From Lucinisca nassula (Eukaryota; Mollusca; Bivalvia; Lucinida; Lucinidae): a stretch of DNA of 64,000 bases. The DNA is taken from positions 42,897,431 through 42,961,430 of the forward strand of contig OY757026.1 of the NCBI GenBank assembly GCA_963580285.1. The letters are read 5' to 3'. The position numbers were made by a program, and so were the translations under genes. Each line of letters opens with the position of its first letter. The stretch's first letter is position 1. This document shows positions 10,168 to 21,268 of this stretch, in pieces. A model generated the notes under the pieces. It made no database searches and was not told where the DNA came from. It saw only the letters and a list, made by a program, of their open reading frames with translations.

Positions 10168-12793
10168 AGCTCACCGTCACGTAGTGACGAGGTGAGCTTT
10201 TGGGATCACTTTTCGTCCGTCGTCAGTCCGTGCGTGCGTCCGTTCGTGCATCCGTCCGTCCTTCCGTCCGTAAACAATTTCTTCAAACGACATCTCCTCC
10301 TAAACCACTGATCGGATTTTGACCAAACTTCACAGGAATGATCCTTAGGTGGTCCCCTTTCAAAGTTGTTCAAATGTTTCCGGTCCGTTGCACATCTAGG
10401 TCATAGGAGCCAAAAATAGATTTTTTTCACCAAAAACTTAAAAAATCTTGTTATCTGAAACCACAAGGGCCAGGTCTTTGATATTTGGTATGAAGCTTCA
10501 TCTACTGGACCCCTACCAAGATTGTTCAAATTATAGAGCTGGGGCCAAAAATGCCCCCGCTCCGGGGCCTTTTGGTTTTACATGGGCTTATATAGGGAAA
10601 ATCTTTAAAAATCTTCTTCTCTGAAATCGTAAGGCCCAGGTCCTTGATATTTGGTATGAAGCTTCATCTAGTGGACCCCTACCAAGATTGTTCAAATTAT
10701 AGTGCTGGGGCCAAAAATGCCCCCGCTCTGGGGCCCTTTGCTTTTACATGGGCTTATATAGGGAAAATCTGCAAAAATCTTCTTCTCTGAAACCCCAAAG
10801 CCCAGATCTTTGATATTTGGTATGAAGCTTCATCTAATGGACCCCTACCAAGATTGTTCAAATTATAGTGCTGGGGCCAAAAATGCCCCCGCTCCAGGGC
10901 CCTTTGGTTTTACATGGGCTTATATAGGGAAGAGCTTTAAAAATCTTCTTCTCTGAAACCGTAAGGCCCAGGTCTTTGAAATTTGGTATGAAGCTTCATC
11001 TAGGGGATCCTTACCAAGATTGTTCAAATTATAGTGCTGGGGCCAAAAATGCCCCCGCCCCGGGGCCCTTTGGTTTTACATGGGCTTAAATAGGAATAAT
11101 CTTTAAAAATCTTCTTCTCTGAAACCGCAAGGCCTAGGGCTTTGATATTTGGTATGAAGCTTCACCTAGTAGACCCCTACAAAGATTGTTCATATTATAG
11201 CCCTGGGGCCAAAAATGCCTCTGCTCGGGGGCCCTTTGGTTTTACATGGGCTTATATATGGAAAATTTGAAAAATCTTCTTCTCTGAAACCGCAAGGCCC
11301 AGGTCTTTGATATTTGGTATGAGGCTTCATCTTGTAGACCCCTACAAAGGTTGTTCAAATTATATTGCTGGGGCCAAAAATGCCCCCGCCCCGGGGCCCT
11401 TTGGTTTTTCATAGGCTTTTATAGGGAAAATCTTTAAAAATTTTCTTCTCTGAAACCGTAAGGGCCATGTTTTTGATATTTGGTATGAAGCTTCATCTAG
11501 TGGACCCCTACCAAGATTGTTCAAATTATATTGCTGGGGCCAAAAATGCCCCCGCCCCGGGGCCTTTTGGTTTTACATGGGCATATATAGGGAAAATCTT
11601 TAAAAATCTTCTTCTCTGAAACCGCAAGGCCCAGGTCTTTGATATTTGGTATGAAGCTACACCTAGTGGACCCCTACCAAGATTGTTCAAATTATAGTGC
11701 TGGGGCCAAAAATGCCCACGCCCGAGACCCTTTGGTTTTACATAGGCTAACCACATGTCCCAGGTCTTTGATATTTGGTATGAAGCTTCACCTAGTGGAC
11801 CCCTATCAAGATTGTTCAAATTATAGCCCAAGGGCCAAAAATGCTCCCGCTCCAGGGCCATTTGGTTTTACATAGAAAATCTTTTTTGGGGAAAATCTTG
11901 AATTTTTTTTGTCTCTGAATTCACAAGGCCTAGGTATTTGATATTTGGTAAGAAGCTTCATCTAGTAGACCTCTACCAAAATTGTTCAATTATAGCCCTG
12001 AGACCAAAAATGCCCCAGCCTTGGGGCCCTTTGGTTTTACATAGACTTATATAGGGAAAATCTTTAAAAATCTTCTTCTGAAACCACAAGGCCTAGGTCT
12101 TTGATATTTGGTATGAAGCTTAATCTTGTGGACCTCTACCAAGATTTTCAAATTATAGCCCTGGGGCCAAAAATGCCCCTGCTCCAGGGCCCTTTGGTAT
12201 TACATAGACTTATATATAGGGAAAATCTTGAAAAATCTTCTTCTCTGAAACCAGATAGCTCTGGTCTTTGATATTTGGTATGAAGCTTCATCTAGTGGAC
12301 CTCTACCAAGATTGTTCAAATTGTAGCCCTGAGACCAAAAATGCCCCTGTCTTGGGGGCCCTTTGGTTTTACATAGACTTAAATAGGGAAAATCTTTAAA
12401 AATCTTCTTCTGTGAAACCACAAGGCCTAGGTCTTTGATATTTGGTGTGAAATTTCATCTAGTGGACCTCTATCAAGATTGTTCAAATTATAGCCCTGGG
12501 GCCAAAAATGCCCCCGCCCCGAGACCCTTTGGTTTTACATAGACTTATATAGGAAAATCTTTACAAATCTTCTTCTCTGAAACTGCAAGGCCCATGTCTT
12601 TGATATTTGGTATGGAGCTTCATCTAGTGGACAATTATAGCCTTTGTTGATATTTGGTATGAAGCTTCACCTTTTTAGACCTCCCTCAACATTATGCCAT
12701 AATAACCTTGGGGTCAATAATGGCCCTCCTTGGGGCCCACTTGTTACTCTATGGATCAGGTGAGCGATCCAGGGCCATCATGGCCCTCTTGTT
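10168..12793 (+). mobile_element. Helentron-like non-autonomous element E3, complete
   Basis: Starts with hairpin AGCTCACC-GTCACGTAGTGAC-GAGGTGAGCT (10168-10198), then a CCGTCCGTCC-type tract and a short 5' unique region (AACGACATCTCCTCCTAAAC). About 13 tandem monomers follow, then a tail nearly identical to that of E1 and CTTGTT at 12788-12793. The monomers are those of the 2406-4790 array, so E1 and E3 are one subfamily. No reading frame is supported. Confidence 0.78.
10440..12650 (+). repeat. ~165-175 bp tandem array in E3
   Basis: Monomers share CTCTGAAACC, TTTGATATTTGGTATGAAGC, ACCAAGATTGTTCAAATTAT and a GC-rich GGGGCC block. Several are shortened or fused (for example near 11745-11765). 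Copies near the 3' end match the 3'-end copies of E1 better than their own neighbours do, which indicates that the array expanded before the two elements separated. Confidence 0.85.
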
Positions 12794-12817
12794 TATAAAC
12801 TCTGTCCCACAGAAAAA

Positions 12818-12889
12818 GGGGTTTGCTCTTAAAGGAAAGGATTTGCTCCTCATGAGCACGTTAAATCCTTTCCTTTAAGAGTAGACCCC
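12818..12889. repeat. Inverted repeat / hairpin
   Basis: Left arm GGGGTTTGCTCTTAAAGGAA followed by AGGATTT pairs with the right arm AAATCCTTTCCTTTAAGAGT...ACCCC across an 18-base loop that itself contains GCTCCTCATGAGCACG. One or two mismatches are seen. It looks like a small foldback element immediately downstream of E3. Confidence 0.75.
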
Positions 12890-13124
12890 TATTATCAAAA
12901 GACAAGAAAAAAAAATGTTTGAAAGTGTTGCCTCCCCTGAAGGTGTATCCACCCCAATTAATATTCTGTGATAGTGTGGAACATGTGAGATTCATATTAT
13001 GATATATAATGTTGTTTTTCATGGTATACAACCTGCAGCTCATCAAGTTAACAAGTCTGTGTAATGAAAAACCCTGTAAGCACCACATTATATGGAGAAA
13101 AGTGGGGTTTACAGGGAGTATACA

Positions 13125-13674
13125 TTCCATGAATAGTTCAGGAATAATTCATGAATAAAGTGCATGGACTGTTCATGAATTATTTGCAAACTACAAATTG
13201 GACAAAAAATCTTTCAAGAATTGTTATACATTCATGAACTGAAAATTTTCATGATTTTTTGCATACTTAGTTTTACATACATAACCTACCCACCCCACCC
13301 TACCCTAGCATACCCTACCCCACAACCCCACCCCACCCCCATCCCAAAACAATCCCGATCCACCCCAACCCCACCCCATCCCACCACTCCCCACCTTACC
13401 CGACCTCACCCCATCCCACCCACCCAAGCCCACTCCACCCCACAACCCCACCACACCCCATCCCACCCCACACCCCACCCCATCACAAATTCCACCCCGT
13501 CCCACCCGACTCCTAACCCATCCCACCCCACCCCACACCAGCACACCCCACCCTACCCCACCCATGCCACCACCATCCTAACCGTACTGAAAAAAAAACC
13601 CGTCCATAATGCCATTAGGCATTTTTCTTGTAATTCACATACATTAATGAATTGTTCATGAACTATTCATGAAT
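13125..13674. mobile_element. CCCCA-rich block bounded by inverted repeats
   Basis: The edges carry related inverted repeats: ATGAATAGTTCAGGAATAAT on the left (13129 on), and the complement on the right within ATGAATTGTTCATGAACTAT. The block interrupts a P-family element. Its left flank (AGTGGGGTTTACAGGGAGTA, TACATT) ends at about 13124, and the next part of the P element (CCTTATTTTCGTTAAAAACA) resumes after 13690. This suggests an inserted foldback element carrying a low-complexity interior. No transposase is present. Confidence 0.5.
13288..13570 (+). repeat. CCCCA/CCCTA low-complexity tract
   Basis: About 280 bases almost without G, built from CCCCACCCCA, CCCACCCCAT and CCCTACCC words. The complementary strand has many GGGG runs and could form G-quadruplexes. 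The 146- and 86-codon frames covering it (proline/threonine/histidine-rich on +, glycine/valine/tryptophan-rich on -) follow from composition alone and are not genes. Confidence 0.9.
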
Positions 13675-13735
13675 AATTCTCAACAGAGTGAAAGGTAATG
13701 AACTTTGAATCCTTATATTTTCCTTATTTTCGTTA

Positions 13736-13914
13736 AAAACATAGATTGTATGTACTTGTTGTTAGAACTGCCTCGCGCTTCTAGTGATCGCACACAATGT
13801 ATGTTTGTAATGTTTCAGATAAAAAAATTGCATTTTTTTTTTTCAACAATAGGTTGTGGGTCTATTAGAACTCTCTAACTGAGGGAGTTCTAATAGCACC
13901 CACAATCTATTGTT
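13736..13914. repeat. Two adjacent P-type palindromes
   Basis: The first (about 13736-13812) is degenerate: CATAGATTGTATGTACTTG...AGAACTGCCTC then ...CACACAATGTATG. The second (13843-13914) is well formed: AACAATAGGTTGTGGGT...TTAGAACTC, then GAGTTCTAATAGCACCCAC and AATCTATTGTT. Its core reads AGAACTC/GAGTTCT instead of the usual AGAACCGCCTC, and pairing is kept. Confidence 0.75.
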
Positions 13915-14035
13915 TCTAATGAGCACCCACAGTCAATTTAGAAAATATTGTCTACCTGGTGGGTTAACATCAGTTGTCCCTATATAAAGTGGGTTCACAT
14001 GGGCATGTTAAGGTGATGAAAAAAAGGCTGTACTT

Positions 14036-14255
14036 GTACCTATGATCATGAAATCTTTTCTACGGTCATTCTCTCCCTTCCACTGACTCAAGAAGGCCAG
14101 TTGTCAGTTTCTGGCAAAAGAATGTGCACTGTACTGGTTAACCACTTACGTATATGCCTCCCCAGGAAAAGTGTGGACAGGTTAACTGACCGGATCAAAA
14201 GTGACCTAAATAGTGTTGACTGGGCTATTAAACTCCAATACATACAAACAATACA
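14036..14255 (+). mobile_element. SINE family 3, 5'-truncated copy
   Basis: Matches the body and tail of the SINE at 51522-51787: ATGAAATCTTTTCT, TCATTCTCTCCCTTCCACTG, AAGAAGGCCAGTTG, CTGGTTAACCACTTA, GACCTAAATAGTGTTGACTG and a CAAACAA-type tail. The tRNA-like head is absent, as expected for 5' truncation by LINE machinery. Confidence 0.8.
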
Positions 14256-14301
14256 AAACTTTGCTGATTTCTTATTTTAAATCTGATTGTTGTTATATAT
14301 A

Positions 14302-14510
14302 CAGTAGAATTCTTATATTAAGACAACCTTTGGGACTGTTCAAAAGTGGTCTTTAAGACCACTTTTGAACAGTCCAAAAGGTGGTCCGTGAACAGAAGAC
14401 ACTGCTGTAAGAAAACAAAAAAAAAAAAAAAAAAAAAATAACTGCACCCTTCTAAACAGAATTTATGTTAATTTTAGGTGGTCGTTGAATTTCACTGTAG
14501 TTGAATTGAA
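14302..14510. mobile_element. MITE family T with perfect palindromic arm
   Basis: Termini CAGTAGAATTC (14302 on) and GAATTTCACTG (to about 14505) form short inverted repeats next to TA dinucleotides, as in mariner/pogo-type elements. The left half carries palindrome 14321-14386 (ACCTTTGGGACTGTTC, AAAAGTGGTC, then the complement). A 30-base poly-A run lies at about 14409-14438. The sister copy is at 43573-43763. Confidence 0.75.
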
Positions 14511-14511
14511 T

Positions 14512-14795
14512 CGCCCATTGGGGCTTGAAGAAATAGATGGACTGCATGATGCTTCCACCCAGAGCTGAAACTGACCCGCACACGAGTACTGGTAAACCAC
14601 TTAGGGGATCTAAGCCTACCCAGGCAAAGCGGTCCGAGTCGGCCCGTCCATGCTTATAAACCCTATTGGTTTCATTGGGCGTCAGGGCTTGAGATGTCAT
14701 TTCATCTCAATGTCGGGTAAAAGTCCCACAAAATTGGAAGCAATGTCTCCAAAATGACCTATACTGTGTTGACGGGGATGTTAAATTCAAACAAA
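14512..14795 (+). mobile_element. SINE family 1 (tail of the GACGTTAAACC type)
   Basis: Near full-length copy of the commonest SINE in the window. It starts GCCCATTGGGGCTTGAAGAA and continues ATAGATGGACTGCATGATGC, GAGTACTGGTAAACC, CCCTATTGGTTTCATTGGGC, GAGATGTCATTTCATCTCAA, TAAAAGTCCCACAAAATTGG. It ends GTGTTGACGGGGATGTTAAA then TTCAAACAAAT. The conserved 3' block resembles the domain shared by many metazoan SINEs, which is probably where the partner LINE binds. Confidence 0.85.
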
Positions 14796-14867
14796 TCACT
14801 TATATATAGCAAGAGAACAGGGGTGTCAGGTTGAGTCTTTATTCAGATAATATGAACTTTTTGCAAA

Positions 14868-14967
14868 CATTGAAGGCCTGATCATGTACCTAGGAAAGTG
14901 GTGTCCAGTCTGTGCCTACACTGTCTGCCAATGTCCCATTTTGGTGTTTATGGTATAAAATGGGTTA
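14868..14967 (-). repeat. Family R MITE fragment
   Basis: AACTTTTTGCAAACATTGAA, GGCCTGATCATGTACC, CTGTGCCTACACTGTCTGCC and ATAAAATGGGTTAA match the palindromic half of the TTAA-type MITE seen intact at 40022-40256. The other half is missing. Confidence 0.65.
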
Positions 14968-15619
14968 ATCTTTATTAAAAATTCAAAGTATAAAAGCTTG
15001 CTAAATTGATTAGTTATTATATGTAATCAGTCTTAATTAACAGTTATATGAAATATAAATTGCCTTTAAAATGCTAATTCATCATTTATATGTTTTGGGA
15101 TTCAGCAAACACAATATTAATTTAATTGGTACTGTATAAACACTAACAAATACATACAGTCACCAGAAATATGTAATGAATGCTTGCACTATCATTTTAA
15201 TTCAGTGCTAAACAGTGGCAGAGGTCATACTTGCTAACAGAGGTTACAGACTATGTACAGGAAACACATAAAGTAACAGAAACTAAAAAGTTACAAAAAA
15301 CAAAAACAAAAAAAAAACAGAAAAATATAGAAAAAAAAAATGCACAAATCTTGTACTGTAATTTAAGTGACTAATTGACTAAAAATAATACAACAGAATA
15401 ATAGTAATAAGAAACCAAAATTTAAAAAAATATTAATGAAATACTATAATAAACATTATACAATTGAGCAGTAACAGACATTACAAGTAAAAAGAGCTAA
15501 ATATGTTACCAATTTCAGACCGTTTTTGTGGTTTTAAAAATCATACCAACCACTCCTAGTAATGAGTACACTTTTAATCCCTATTTCAAACAGGGAAAGT
15601 GAGGTTTACGTGGGTTTTT
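14968..15619. other. AT-rich spacer
   Basis: AT-rich, with A-rich low complexity around 15290-15345 (AAAAAACAAAAACAAAAAAA). The last part (15535-15615) looks like P-family flank (CTATTTCAAACAGGGAAAGT, GAGGTTTACGTGGG). No gene is supported. Confidence 0.5.
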
Positions 15620-18100
15620 AGCTCACCAGAGCCGAAGGCTCCGGGGGAGCTTATAGGATAGGCAGTTGTCCGTCGTCGTCGTCTGTCCGTCGTCGTCTTT
15701 CGTATGTCGTTGTCTGGCGTCAACACTTTCAAACGACATCTCCTCTAAAGCCACTGGGCCGATTGGGCCCAAATTTTATCTGTAGCATCCTTGGGCTGGG
15801 GGATTCAAAGTTTGTGTTTTTTATGAAAATCGGCTCATTATATTGGTTGCTATGGCAACTTGTTGTTTCCATAGACTTATAATGGGGAAAATTGAAAAAT
15901 GGCATTTACTGCCAAGCCTCTGCAGATATTTTGACAAAACTTCCATAGAAATGTTCCATAGGCAATCTACTATCTGCCGTATGATTTTAGGCCTTCTGTT
16001 CATTTTGGTTGCCATGGAAACCAAAATGCAAAAAATAGAAAAAAATACTTAAAAAATCATCTCCTCAGAAACCATATGCTCTAGGAAGCTGAGACTTTAT
16101 GAAAATATTCATCATATTTGCCTTTACAGGTTTTGTGTTTTTTTATGAAATTTGGCCTTTTAGTTTTGTTGCTATGGCAACTTAGAGTTTCCATTGTCTT
16201 ATAATGGGGAAAACTGAAAAATGGCATTTACTGCCAAGTCATTGCAGATATTTTGACAAAACTTACATGGACATGTTCCTTGAGTAAACTTCTCTCAGCC
16301 ATAATGCTTTTATGTCAACCTGGGGGTCCCCTAGGTTGTGCCGGGGCCATGCCCCGCCCTCTCCACTTCATAAAATGCCTTATATCTCAGATACCTTACA
16401 GATCCCAACCCCTAAACCATATATATTCTTGTTCCTTATGATAAGATGCATTAAGTGACACCAACCTGGGGGTCCCCCGGGATGTGCCGGGGACATGCCC
16501 TGTCCCCTCTATGTCATAAAATGCCATTTATCTCAGAAACCATTCAGATCCCCACCCCTAAACTATATATATTCTTGTTCCTTGTGTTAAGATGCATTAA
16601 GTGACACCAACCTGGGGGTCCCTCGGGATGTGCCGGGGACATGTCCCACCCCTTCCACTTCATAAAATGCCATTTATCTCAGAAACCATTGAGATCCCCA
16701 CCCCAAAACCATAGATATTTTTGTTTCTTATGATAAGATGACTCAGTGTCACCAACCTGGGGGTCCCCCAGGATGTGCCGGGGCCATGCCCCACACCCTC
16801 CACTTCATAAAAGGCCCAATATCCCAGTAACCTTACAGATCCCCACCCCTAAACCATATATATTCTCGTTCCTTATGATAAGTCGCATTCAGTGACACCA
16901 ACTTGGGGGTCCCCTGGGATGTGCGGGGGGCCATGCCCAACCCCCTCCACTTCATAAAAGGCTAAATATTCCAGAAACCTTACAGATCCCCACCCCAAGA
17001 CCATATATATTCTTGTTCCTTATGATAAGACACATTCAGTGACACCAACCTAGGGGTCACCCAGGTTGTGCCCGGGCCACACTCCACCCCTGGACTTCAC
17101 AAAAGACCATATATCTGAGAAACTGTTCAGAGCCCACCCCTAAACCATATATATTCTTGTTCCTTATGATAAGAAGCAAACAGTGACACCAGCATGGGGG
17201 TTCCCCCGGGGTTTCACGGGCCATGCCCCACCCCTTCATTAAAATCCATATATCTCAGAAACCGTTCAGATCCCCACCCCTAAACCATATATATTTTTGT
17301 TCCTGATGATAAGACTCCACTTAATAGTAGGCCATATATCTCAGAAACCATTCAAATCCCCATCCTATAATCACATATATTCTTGTTCATTGTTATTAGA
17401 CACATTCAGTCAACCCTGTCTTGGGGGGTCCGCAGGGGGCCATTTCTCTCCCTTCCACTTCATAAAAGGGCCTCATATCGCAGAAACCGTTCAGATCCCC
17501 ACCATTTAACCATATACATTCTTGATCTTTATGATAAGACATATTCAGTGACAACAATCTTTAAATTTGGCTTTTCTGGGATCCGCCATGCCCGAATCCC
17601 TCCATTGCTTAAAAGGCCTTACGTCTCAGGAACCATACATATCCCCACCGCTAAACCATATATGTCTCTGTTCCTTTTTATAAGACCGATTTAGTGACAC
17701 CAATCAGGGCTCCATTGGGCAGTGCCCACCTGAGCTCTGGTTTATGAAATTTGGCTCTTTGGTTTGTTTGAGAGTTAAGAGTTAAGAGTTTTCATTGACT
17801 TATAAAGGGGAAAATTGAAAAATGACATTAATGCCTCTCAAGATATTTTGTCAAACTTTCATAGAAATGTTCCTTTAATAATGTTCTTTTTGGCCTATTG
17901 CCACAGGTGGGAAATTGTCAACTGTCATCTGTTGCCTTCAAACGACATCAAACCTCTGAAGCCACTAGTCTGATTGGGTCGAAATTTTATCTGTAGCAAC
18001 CTTGGGAGCAGGGCTTCCATGGCTAATTAAAATACATTGCTGCCAGTGGGCAGTGGCCCCCTGAGCTCTGGTGAGCATTGTGGCCCATGGGCCTCTTGTT
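15620..18100 (+). mobile_element. Helentron-like non-autonomous element E4, complete, distinct subfamily
   Basis: Starts AGCTCACCAGAGCCGAAGGC with an internal hairpin (AGAGCC...GGCTC) and closing GGGGAGCT, then a CCGTCGTCGTCTGTCCGTCG tract. It ends GTGAGCATTG, hairpin GGCCCATGGGCC (18082-18093) and CTTGTT. Hairpin positions match those of E2, E3 and E5 but the arm sequences differ and the monomers are unrelated, so it is a separate subfamily with the same architecture. No coding sequence. Confidence 0.75.
16360..17720 (+). repeat. ~145-150 bp tandem array in E4
   Basis: About nine copies of a monomer with CTTCATAAAATGCC, ATCTCAGAAACC, CAGATCCCCACCCCTAAACC, ATATATATTCTTGTTCCTTA, TGATAAGA and CACCAACCTGGGGGTCCCC. 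Divergence grows toward the 3' side. A longer duplicated unit with TGGTTGCTATGGCAACTT lies upstream at 15840 and 16170. Confidence 0.85.
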
Positions 18101-18124
18101 TGATATTTTCTTTTTAAGTTTTCC

Positions 18125-18390
18125 ATTGAAAATCTGGGTAACGACAGATTGGGCTGCATGGTGCTTCCTTGCAGAGCTGAAACCAACCCCACATGACTAC
18201 TGGTAAACCACCTAGAAGGTCTAAGCCTGCCCAGGCAAAGTGATGGAAGTCAAACCGTCTATGCATATAAACCCTTTTGGTTTCATTGGGTGGCAGGTTC
18301 ATCTCAATGTCAGGAAAAAGTCCCACAAAATTGGAAGCAGTGTCTCTAAAATTGTGTTGATGGGGACGTTAAACCTCAGTTCAAGCAAAC
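18125..18390 (+). mobile_element. SINE family 1, 5'-shortened copy
   Basis: From ACGACAGATTGGGCTGCATG through CTACTGGTAAACCACCTAGA, ATAAACCCTTTTGGTTTCAT and GTCCCACAAAATTGGAAGCA to GGGGACGTTAAACCTCAG and a CAAGCAAACA tail. The start is degraded. A short internal deletion removed the usual CTTGAGATGTCATTT and AATGACCTA stretches. Confidence 0.8.
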
Positions 18391-18837
18391 AAAACATAGA
18401 TTAATTAGATGGACTATGGTATTCTACACACATACAACATGGTAATATATGATTTTGTCATTTATGTCAAATGAACGTGTGCTAAACTGTCAGATGGCTA
18501 TGAAAGTGTTTGGTAGAAGGCAATGAACATAGCATTTTTATGGGAGTTTATGTCCCAGAAAGTAATAAACGCTAATTGAAACGTACCATTCGTGTGACAA
18601 TTTGACAGTTGTCCACATTCAGGTTTCTAGGAATTACATTATTCTTTATTATACACAATGGATTAATACACATCTTAGTGATTAGGATAACACGTCCATG
18701 TAATATAATGTTATCTTTCATGAGTGTAAAAATGGCCTTTTTCTCATGAAAATGTGTCATTCTGTAACTTTTAATCTTCCCAAAAAAAAGATTTTTGTGT
18801 GTGTGAATATTTAGGATATTTTTCTTATTACTTTTCC
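18391..18837. other. Spacer, no feature seen
   Basis: AT-rich sequence. ATCACACGTCCATG-like motifs resemble the outer flanks of P elements, but no clear boundary, gene or RNA is seen. Confidence 0.45.
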
Positions 18838-19110
18838 ATACTTAGATTGTTGATGCTTTTTAGAACTGCCTCAATGAGGCAGTTCTAACAAGCACCACCC
18901 TCATACATATAATTTTGTAAAGCTACAAGTCCATATAATTAATACCCCTGAAAACGATACTTTATTTAGAGAAAATTGGGGTTTACAGGGATAAAATTAT
19001 TTTTCTTATTTCTGCTCAAAGACAAAGGTTGTGGGTACTCATTAGAACCGCCTCAGTTAGGCAGTTCTAATGAGCACCCACAACCTTTGTTTGGAGTATA
19101 AATAAGGGAA
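18838..19110. repeat. Two P palindromes in one P-type element
   Basis: The first core (18862-18886) is the perfect palindrome AGAACTGCCTCAAT plus GAGGCAGTTCT. The second (19022-19090) reads ACAAAGGTTGTGGGTACTCA, TTAGAACCGCCT, then AGGCAGTTCTAATGAGCACC, CACAACCTTTGT. The flank between them (ACCCCTGAAAACGATACTTT, TTGGGGTTTACAGGG, TTATTTTTCTTATTTCTGCT) is the standard outer arm. In the first core the usual CG/CG pair is replaced by CTG on the left and CAG on the right, so pairing is preserved. Confidence 0.85.
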
Positions 19111-20086
19111 ATATCACAAATGAGCTTTGTCGCACTGATGTGCCGTGTCATTGTAATGTCTACATAAGATGATGTGCATTAGACTTATAGTGTATTCCAT
19201 TGTTAAAAGAAATTGTAGGCAATAATTATAACAAATTAATTTTTTTCCGTTTATAGTTTATGTGAAAAGTATACACTTGTTCTATTGAAATTTGACAGTA
19301 GCAAAAAGCGGAATAAAAATTGATCATACCAGAGACACACCGGTTACCGCGGTACAACGTGACGCGACTGAGTACAACAAACGCTACTGTTTTTCTTTGA
19401 CGGGAGAAAAGTGAGAGTACAATGTTTCCTTTATTTTGTCGAACATATCACGATTTACGTTTTTCTGTTGGTTTTGCGAGGACAACAGATTGTGTTTTTG
19501 TTGTCTTTCCAAATTTTAAGCTATGACACGGTCAGAGAAGTGAAATCAAAGCCACAAATTAGGCCAAAATAGGTAGAAAAACAAAACTTCAAGTTTTAAG
19601 GGGCCATCAATCAAAAATAAATGACATATACACGAGCATTCTTAGGTTTTTCATGTCTCTAGGCATCGAAGTAAGCATGCTATTTTTAATAATTCATAAA
19701 AAATAGTTGAAATCAGAATCGTACCGATTTTTCTTGGCTCACTACCTTGAAACACGGGTACACCTTACCACGGATCATGTGTTGTGTTTGAGTACACTAA
19801 ACACGGAACAAATGGAACAACAAACACGGATATGGAAAACCGTATTTGGACGGTTTTACTCATTATAAGCGCCATTTTTCAAGAAATAGCCGAGAGGAAC
19901 GATATTTATTTGCCCTTTAGTTGAAAAATTAGAATATGTACAGTGTACGCTTGGCCATTCCTAAAACAAAAAAAAAGTGTTTTGGGTTGTAAGGTGTGTT
20001 TATGACATGGAGACAACTTTTTACAACAGATGCACAATACACAGTCGCTATAATCCATAAAAAAAATATCACAAACAAAATAACCT

Positions 20087-20382
20087 GTTTGTTTGTTTGA
20101 ATTGAGCTTTGACGTCTCTGTCAACACTATTAAGGTCATTTTGGAATTGTTTCCAGTTTTGCAATTCTTTTTATACGTCATTGAGAATTAACGACATCTC
20201 AAACCTACCACCAAAGGAGAATAATAGGGTATATGAAGGGACGGTCGGACTCGCACTTTGCCCGGGAAGAGTAAGACCTTCTAAGTGGTTAACCAGTAGT
20301 CCTGTGCGACGGGTTTCAGCTCTGTGTGGAAGTATCAGGCAGCCCGTTTATTTCCCCAAGCAGCGATGGATGGGGCCCCAAG
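20087..20382 (-). mobile_element. SINE family 1, reverse orientation
   Basis: Read on the minus strand this is a near full-length family 1 SINE. On the plus strand it starts with the tail (TTTGTTTGTTTGAATTGAGC, TTTGACGTCTCTGTCAACAC), continues through CGACATCTCAAACC and GTGGTTAACCAGTAGTCCTG, and ends CCAAGCAGCGATGGATGGGG. It is rather diverged. Confidence 0.75.
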
Positions 20383-20699
20383 AATAACCTGTACATAAAC
20401 ATGTTAACAATATAAAAACAGAGGGACCGCTCAAATAGCCAGCAATGAACTATACTGAGCAAAACCAACTTCAATGAGACAACACTCACAGTGCAACCAC
20501 AAGAATCTGCAAAAGGGTGTCTGATGTGCGCTATTTGTTTAGAAAGTCGTGTACGCTGTCCGTAATGCGACGTCACTGAACGTCACAATAGACGTTAGCA
20601 GTCAAAGTGGCCGCATATTCAAACTCTACGTTTTAAGATTGAAGTAATGCAAGAAAAAGAATCTGAAATGGGTGCGCCATGAAATGTTCTCTTTGGTAA

Positions 20700-20840
20700 G
20701 CATTCTGTTTTACTCAGCTCATAAACCAGGAGTCCTGGGTTCGATTTTTGGCCTCTCCAAACTTTCTGACGAGTCGTTAAGCTGGGGTCCACTCTCTGTA
20801 TAACCTTAGCGGATTACTGGGACGTTTAACTCAAAATACA
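20700..20840 (+). mobile_element. SINE family 2, degraded copy
   Basis: Contains AAACCAGGAGTCCTGGGTTC, GATTTTTGGCCTCTCC, AACTTTCTGACGAGTCGTTA and TGTATAACCTTAGC, matching the intact copy at 29448-29607. The tRNA-like B box is recognisable (GGGTTCGATTTTTGG). A tail GGGACGTTTAACTCAAAATA follows. Confidence 0.6.
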
Positions 20841-20842
20841 CA

Positions 20843-20985
20843 AACGGTCATTTTCTCCCTTCACTGACTTAAGAAGGGCAGTTGTCAAATTCTGGCGTAA
20901 GAATATTCACTAAGTTGGTTTTATAAGCCTTCAAGGTAAACTAACTGGCTCGATGTGACCTAAATAGTGTTTGCTGGGCTGTTTA
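20843..20985 (+). mobile_element. SINE family 3, 3' part
   Basis: GGTCATTTTCTCCCTTCACT, GACTTAAGAAGGGCAGTTGT, then TGACCTAAATAGTGTTTGCT and GGGCTGTTTAA. It lies directly between a family 2 copy and a reversed family 1 copy, making a three-SINE cluster. Confidence 0.65.
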
Positions 20986-21137
20986 ATGGACGGTCCGCCT
21001 CGCACCGCGGTTCCTGGACAGGCTTAGATCCTATAAGCGGTTTACCAATACTAGTGTGCGGGTCAGTTTCAGCTCTGCGTGGAAGCATCATGCAGACCAT
21101 ATATTTCTTCAAGCCCCTATGGGTGGGGGCGGCCAAA
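20986..21137 (-). mobile_element. SINE family 1, reverse 5' half
   Basis: On the plus strand: GGACGGTCCGCCTCGCACCG, CTTAGATCCTATAAGCGGTT, GTTTCAGCTCTGCGTGGAAG, CATCATGCAG, TTCTTCAAGCCCCTATGGGT. This is the complement of the SINE head and body; the 3' tail half is missing. Confidence 0.75.
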
Positions 21138-21142
21138 AATAG

Positions 21143-21268
21143 ACGTAGAAGAAAAAGAAGAGAAAGATGAAGAAAAAAAGAAGCAGAGAGAAGGAGAGGA
21201 TGAAGAAAAAAAAGAAAATGAAGAAGAAGAAGAAGAAGAAGAAGAAGAAGAAGAAGAAGAAGAAAAGT
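21143..21268 (+). repeat. Homopurine / GAA microsatellite
   Basis: About 120 bases almost entirely A and G, ending in a run of GAA triplets (21220-21265). Such tracts can form triplex DNA. The lysine- and glutamate-rich frames across it are composition artefacts. Confidence 0.9.

Noticed and set aside
13221..13661. 146-codon proline/histidine-rich frame
   Set aside because: Caused by the CCCCA low-complexity tract; the opposite strand is equally open.
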